From NCBI GenBank assembly GCA_017995875.1, contig JAGOIB010000024.1, forward strand, positions 16,744 through 22,292: 5,549 nt of DNA. Direction: 5' to 3'. This DNA comes from Saprospiraceae bacterium (GTDB lineage Bacteria; Bacteroidota; Bacteroidia; Chitinophagales; Saprospiraceae). Under the pieces are notes generated by a model, which ran no database searches, had not been told where the DNA came from, and worked only from the letters and a program-made list of their open reading frames with translations. The position numbers were made by a program, and so were the translations under genes. Below, one piece after another: positions 4,318-5,549 of the stretch (position 1 is the stretch's first letter; each line of letters starts with the position of its first letter).

Positions 4318-5549
4318 ATGAAAGAGTTTAAACTTACCTCCTGGTCTATAGATAACCGCACGAGTATATTTATCATCACGATATTGATAACCCTTGCGGG
4401 CATACTCTCCTATATCTCGATTCCCAAAGAACAATTTCCAGATGTAACGGTACCAAGGATTTTCGTCAATACGATTTACCCTGGAGCATCGCCATCCGAT
4501 ATGGAGCAATTGGTGACCAAACCGATTGAAAAACAATTGAAAGGTTTGTCAGGTGTTAAAAAAATCAATTCCTCCTCTGTTCAGGATTTCTCCAGCATCA
4601 TTGTTGAGTTCAATACCAGCCTGGATGTTGCGCAATGCAAGCAAAAAGTCAAAGATGGGGTGGATAAAGCAAAGCGGGATTTGCCTACTGACCTTCTTGA
4701 TGATCCAACTATTACTGAATTTGATATTTCTGAGATACCTATTATGAGTATCAATATCGCCGGTGATTATAGCCTGGATCGGCTAAAGGATTTCGCAGAC
4801 AAAGTGCAGGAGAAAGTTGAGGAAATGCGGGAGATTACCCGTGTTGACATCATTGGAGCACTAGACAAGGAAGTACAGATAGATATTGACAAATATAAAC
4901 TTGCAGCAGCCAAGCTCACCTTCAGGGATATTGAGAATGCGCTTGCCTATGAAAACAGAACCATATCTGCCGGTAATGTGGATATAGGTGGAATGACGAG
5001 GTCTGTGTCCATCCGCGGAGATTTTAAAGATGTTGAAGAAATTAAAAATATTGTCATCCTTTCACAGAGCGGGGCATTAATGTACTTAAAAGATATCGCA
5101 GATATCCGCATGGGTCATAAGAAGCAGGAAAGTTTCAGCCGTCTGGATACAAGAAATGTCATTTCGCTCAACGTTATCAAGCGCACAGGTGAAAACCTCA
5201 TCGAAGCTTCCGATAAGATCAAAACGATCGTGGATGATCTGAAAGAAAATGATTTTCCGGAAAATCTTGAAGTGACTATCACTGGAGATCAGAGTCGCGC
5301 TACTCGTGTAACACTCCATGATCTTATCAATACCATCATCATTGGATTTATCCTGGTGACGGTGATCCTGATGTTTTTTATGGGGCTGACGGATGCTATA
5401 TTCGTTGCACTCTCTGTGCCACTTTCCATGTGTATTGCCTTCATGGTATTGCCGGCGATTGGATTTACGCTCAATTTTATAGTTCTGTTTGCATTTCTGC
5501 TTGCCCTGGGTATTGTGGTAGATGACGCTATTGTCGTGATTGAAAATAC
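4318..5549 (+). CDS. RND-family inner-membrane efflux transporter, HAE1-like (5' part, cut by window end)
   Basis: This is the proton-driven transporter of the tripartite pump. Reading from ATG 4318 stays open to the window end: 410 complete codons of a family normally about 1,030-1,050 residues long. TM1 spans ~17-34 and is followed by PKEQFPDV (36-43), the family-typical start of the periplasmic porter domain. The porter region runs to ~335 and contains YPGASPSDMEQLVTKPIEKQ. TM2 (~339-356), TM3 (~360-379) and TM4 (~385-406) follow. TM4 carries GIVVDDAIVVIEN; the Asp pair at 402-403 matches the AcrB proton-relay pair D407/D408. This argues for a hydrophobic/amphiphilic (multidrug) exporter over CzcA-type metal pumps, which show a single Asp in DGAVVIVEN. 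No frameshift is seen. It lies 76 bases after the adaptor stop, as the last visible gene of the operon. The second half, including TM7-TM12, is outside the window. Confidence 0.93.
   Translation, partial: MKEFKLTSWSIDNRTSIFIITILITLAGILSYISIPKEQFPDVTVPRIFVNTIYPGASPSDMEQLVTKPIEKQLKGLSGVKKINSSSVQDFSSIIVEFNTSLDVAQCKQKVKDGVDKAKRDLPTDLLDDPTITEFDISEIPIMSINIAGDYSLDRLKDFADKVQEKVEEMREITRVDIIGALDKEVQIDIDKYKLAAAKLTFRDIENALAYENRTISAGNVDIGGMTRSVSIRGDFKDVEEIKNIVILSQSGALMYLKDIADIRMGHKKQESFSRLDTRNVISLNVIKRTGENLIEASDKIKTIVDDLKENDFPENLEVTITGDQSRATRVTLHDLINTIIIGFILVTVILMFFMGLTDAIFVALSVPLSMCIAFMVLPAIGFTLNFIVLFAFLLALGIVVDDAIVVIEN

Noticed and set aside
4553..4747. Forward 64-codon frame
   Set aside because: It is an out-of-frame shadow within the RND gene, whose reading frame is open from 4318 to the window end.

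Overview
The window looks like chromosomal DNA from a member of the Bacteroidota. The signs are AT-leaning DNA, gene starts without purine-rich Shine-Dalgarno sites (the leaders before 3111 and 4318 are A/T-rich), Bacteroidota-like protein sequences, and intergenic spaces filled with short palindromes and 7-bp-period repeats. Genus cannot be read from the sequence; a cytophagal or saprospiral type lineage is only a guess.

Positions 1-341 hold no gene. They are a mosaic of short repeats: heptamer arrays (CAATAAC/CAATAGC), three copies of a TTGTCAGGAGACGGATTT element, two hairpins with GTAG-containing loops, and a 26-bp imperfect palindrome that interrupts a heptamer array. Positions 342-746 encode ArfB, a GGQ-motif peptidyl-tRNA hydrolase that rescues stalled ribosomes. 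Its stop codon lies inside a second heptamer array (741-803). Positions 747-1120 are again without a gene and hold further inverted repeats and a diverged direct repeat. A palindrome sits just before the next gene.

Positions 1121-5549 form a co-directional multidrug-efflux type operon: a TetR/AcrR-family regulator, a TolC-like outer-membrane channel starting 1 base after the regulator's stop, a periplasmic lipoprotein adaptor (membrane fusion protein), and the first 410 residues of an RND inner-membrane proton antiporter, cut by the window edge just after the TM4 Asp-Asp pair. Together these make a tripartite pump spanning both membranes. The regulator is probably an autoregulating repressor acting at the palindrome at 1094-1117. 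The transported substrate cannot be deduced.

I see no evidence for an undescribed system. The gene content is ordinary; the points worth a second look are the repeat architecture on both sides of arfB, the candidate operator, and a small hairpin ahead of the RND gene.
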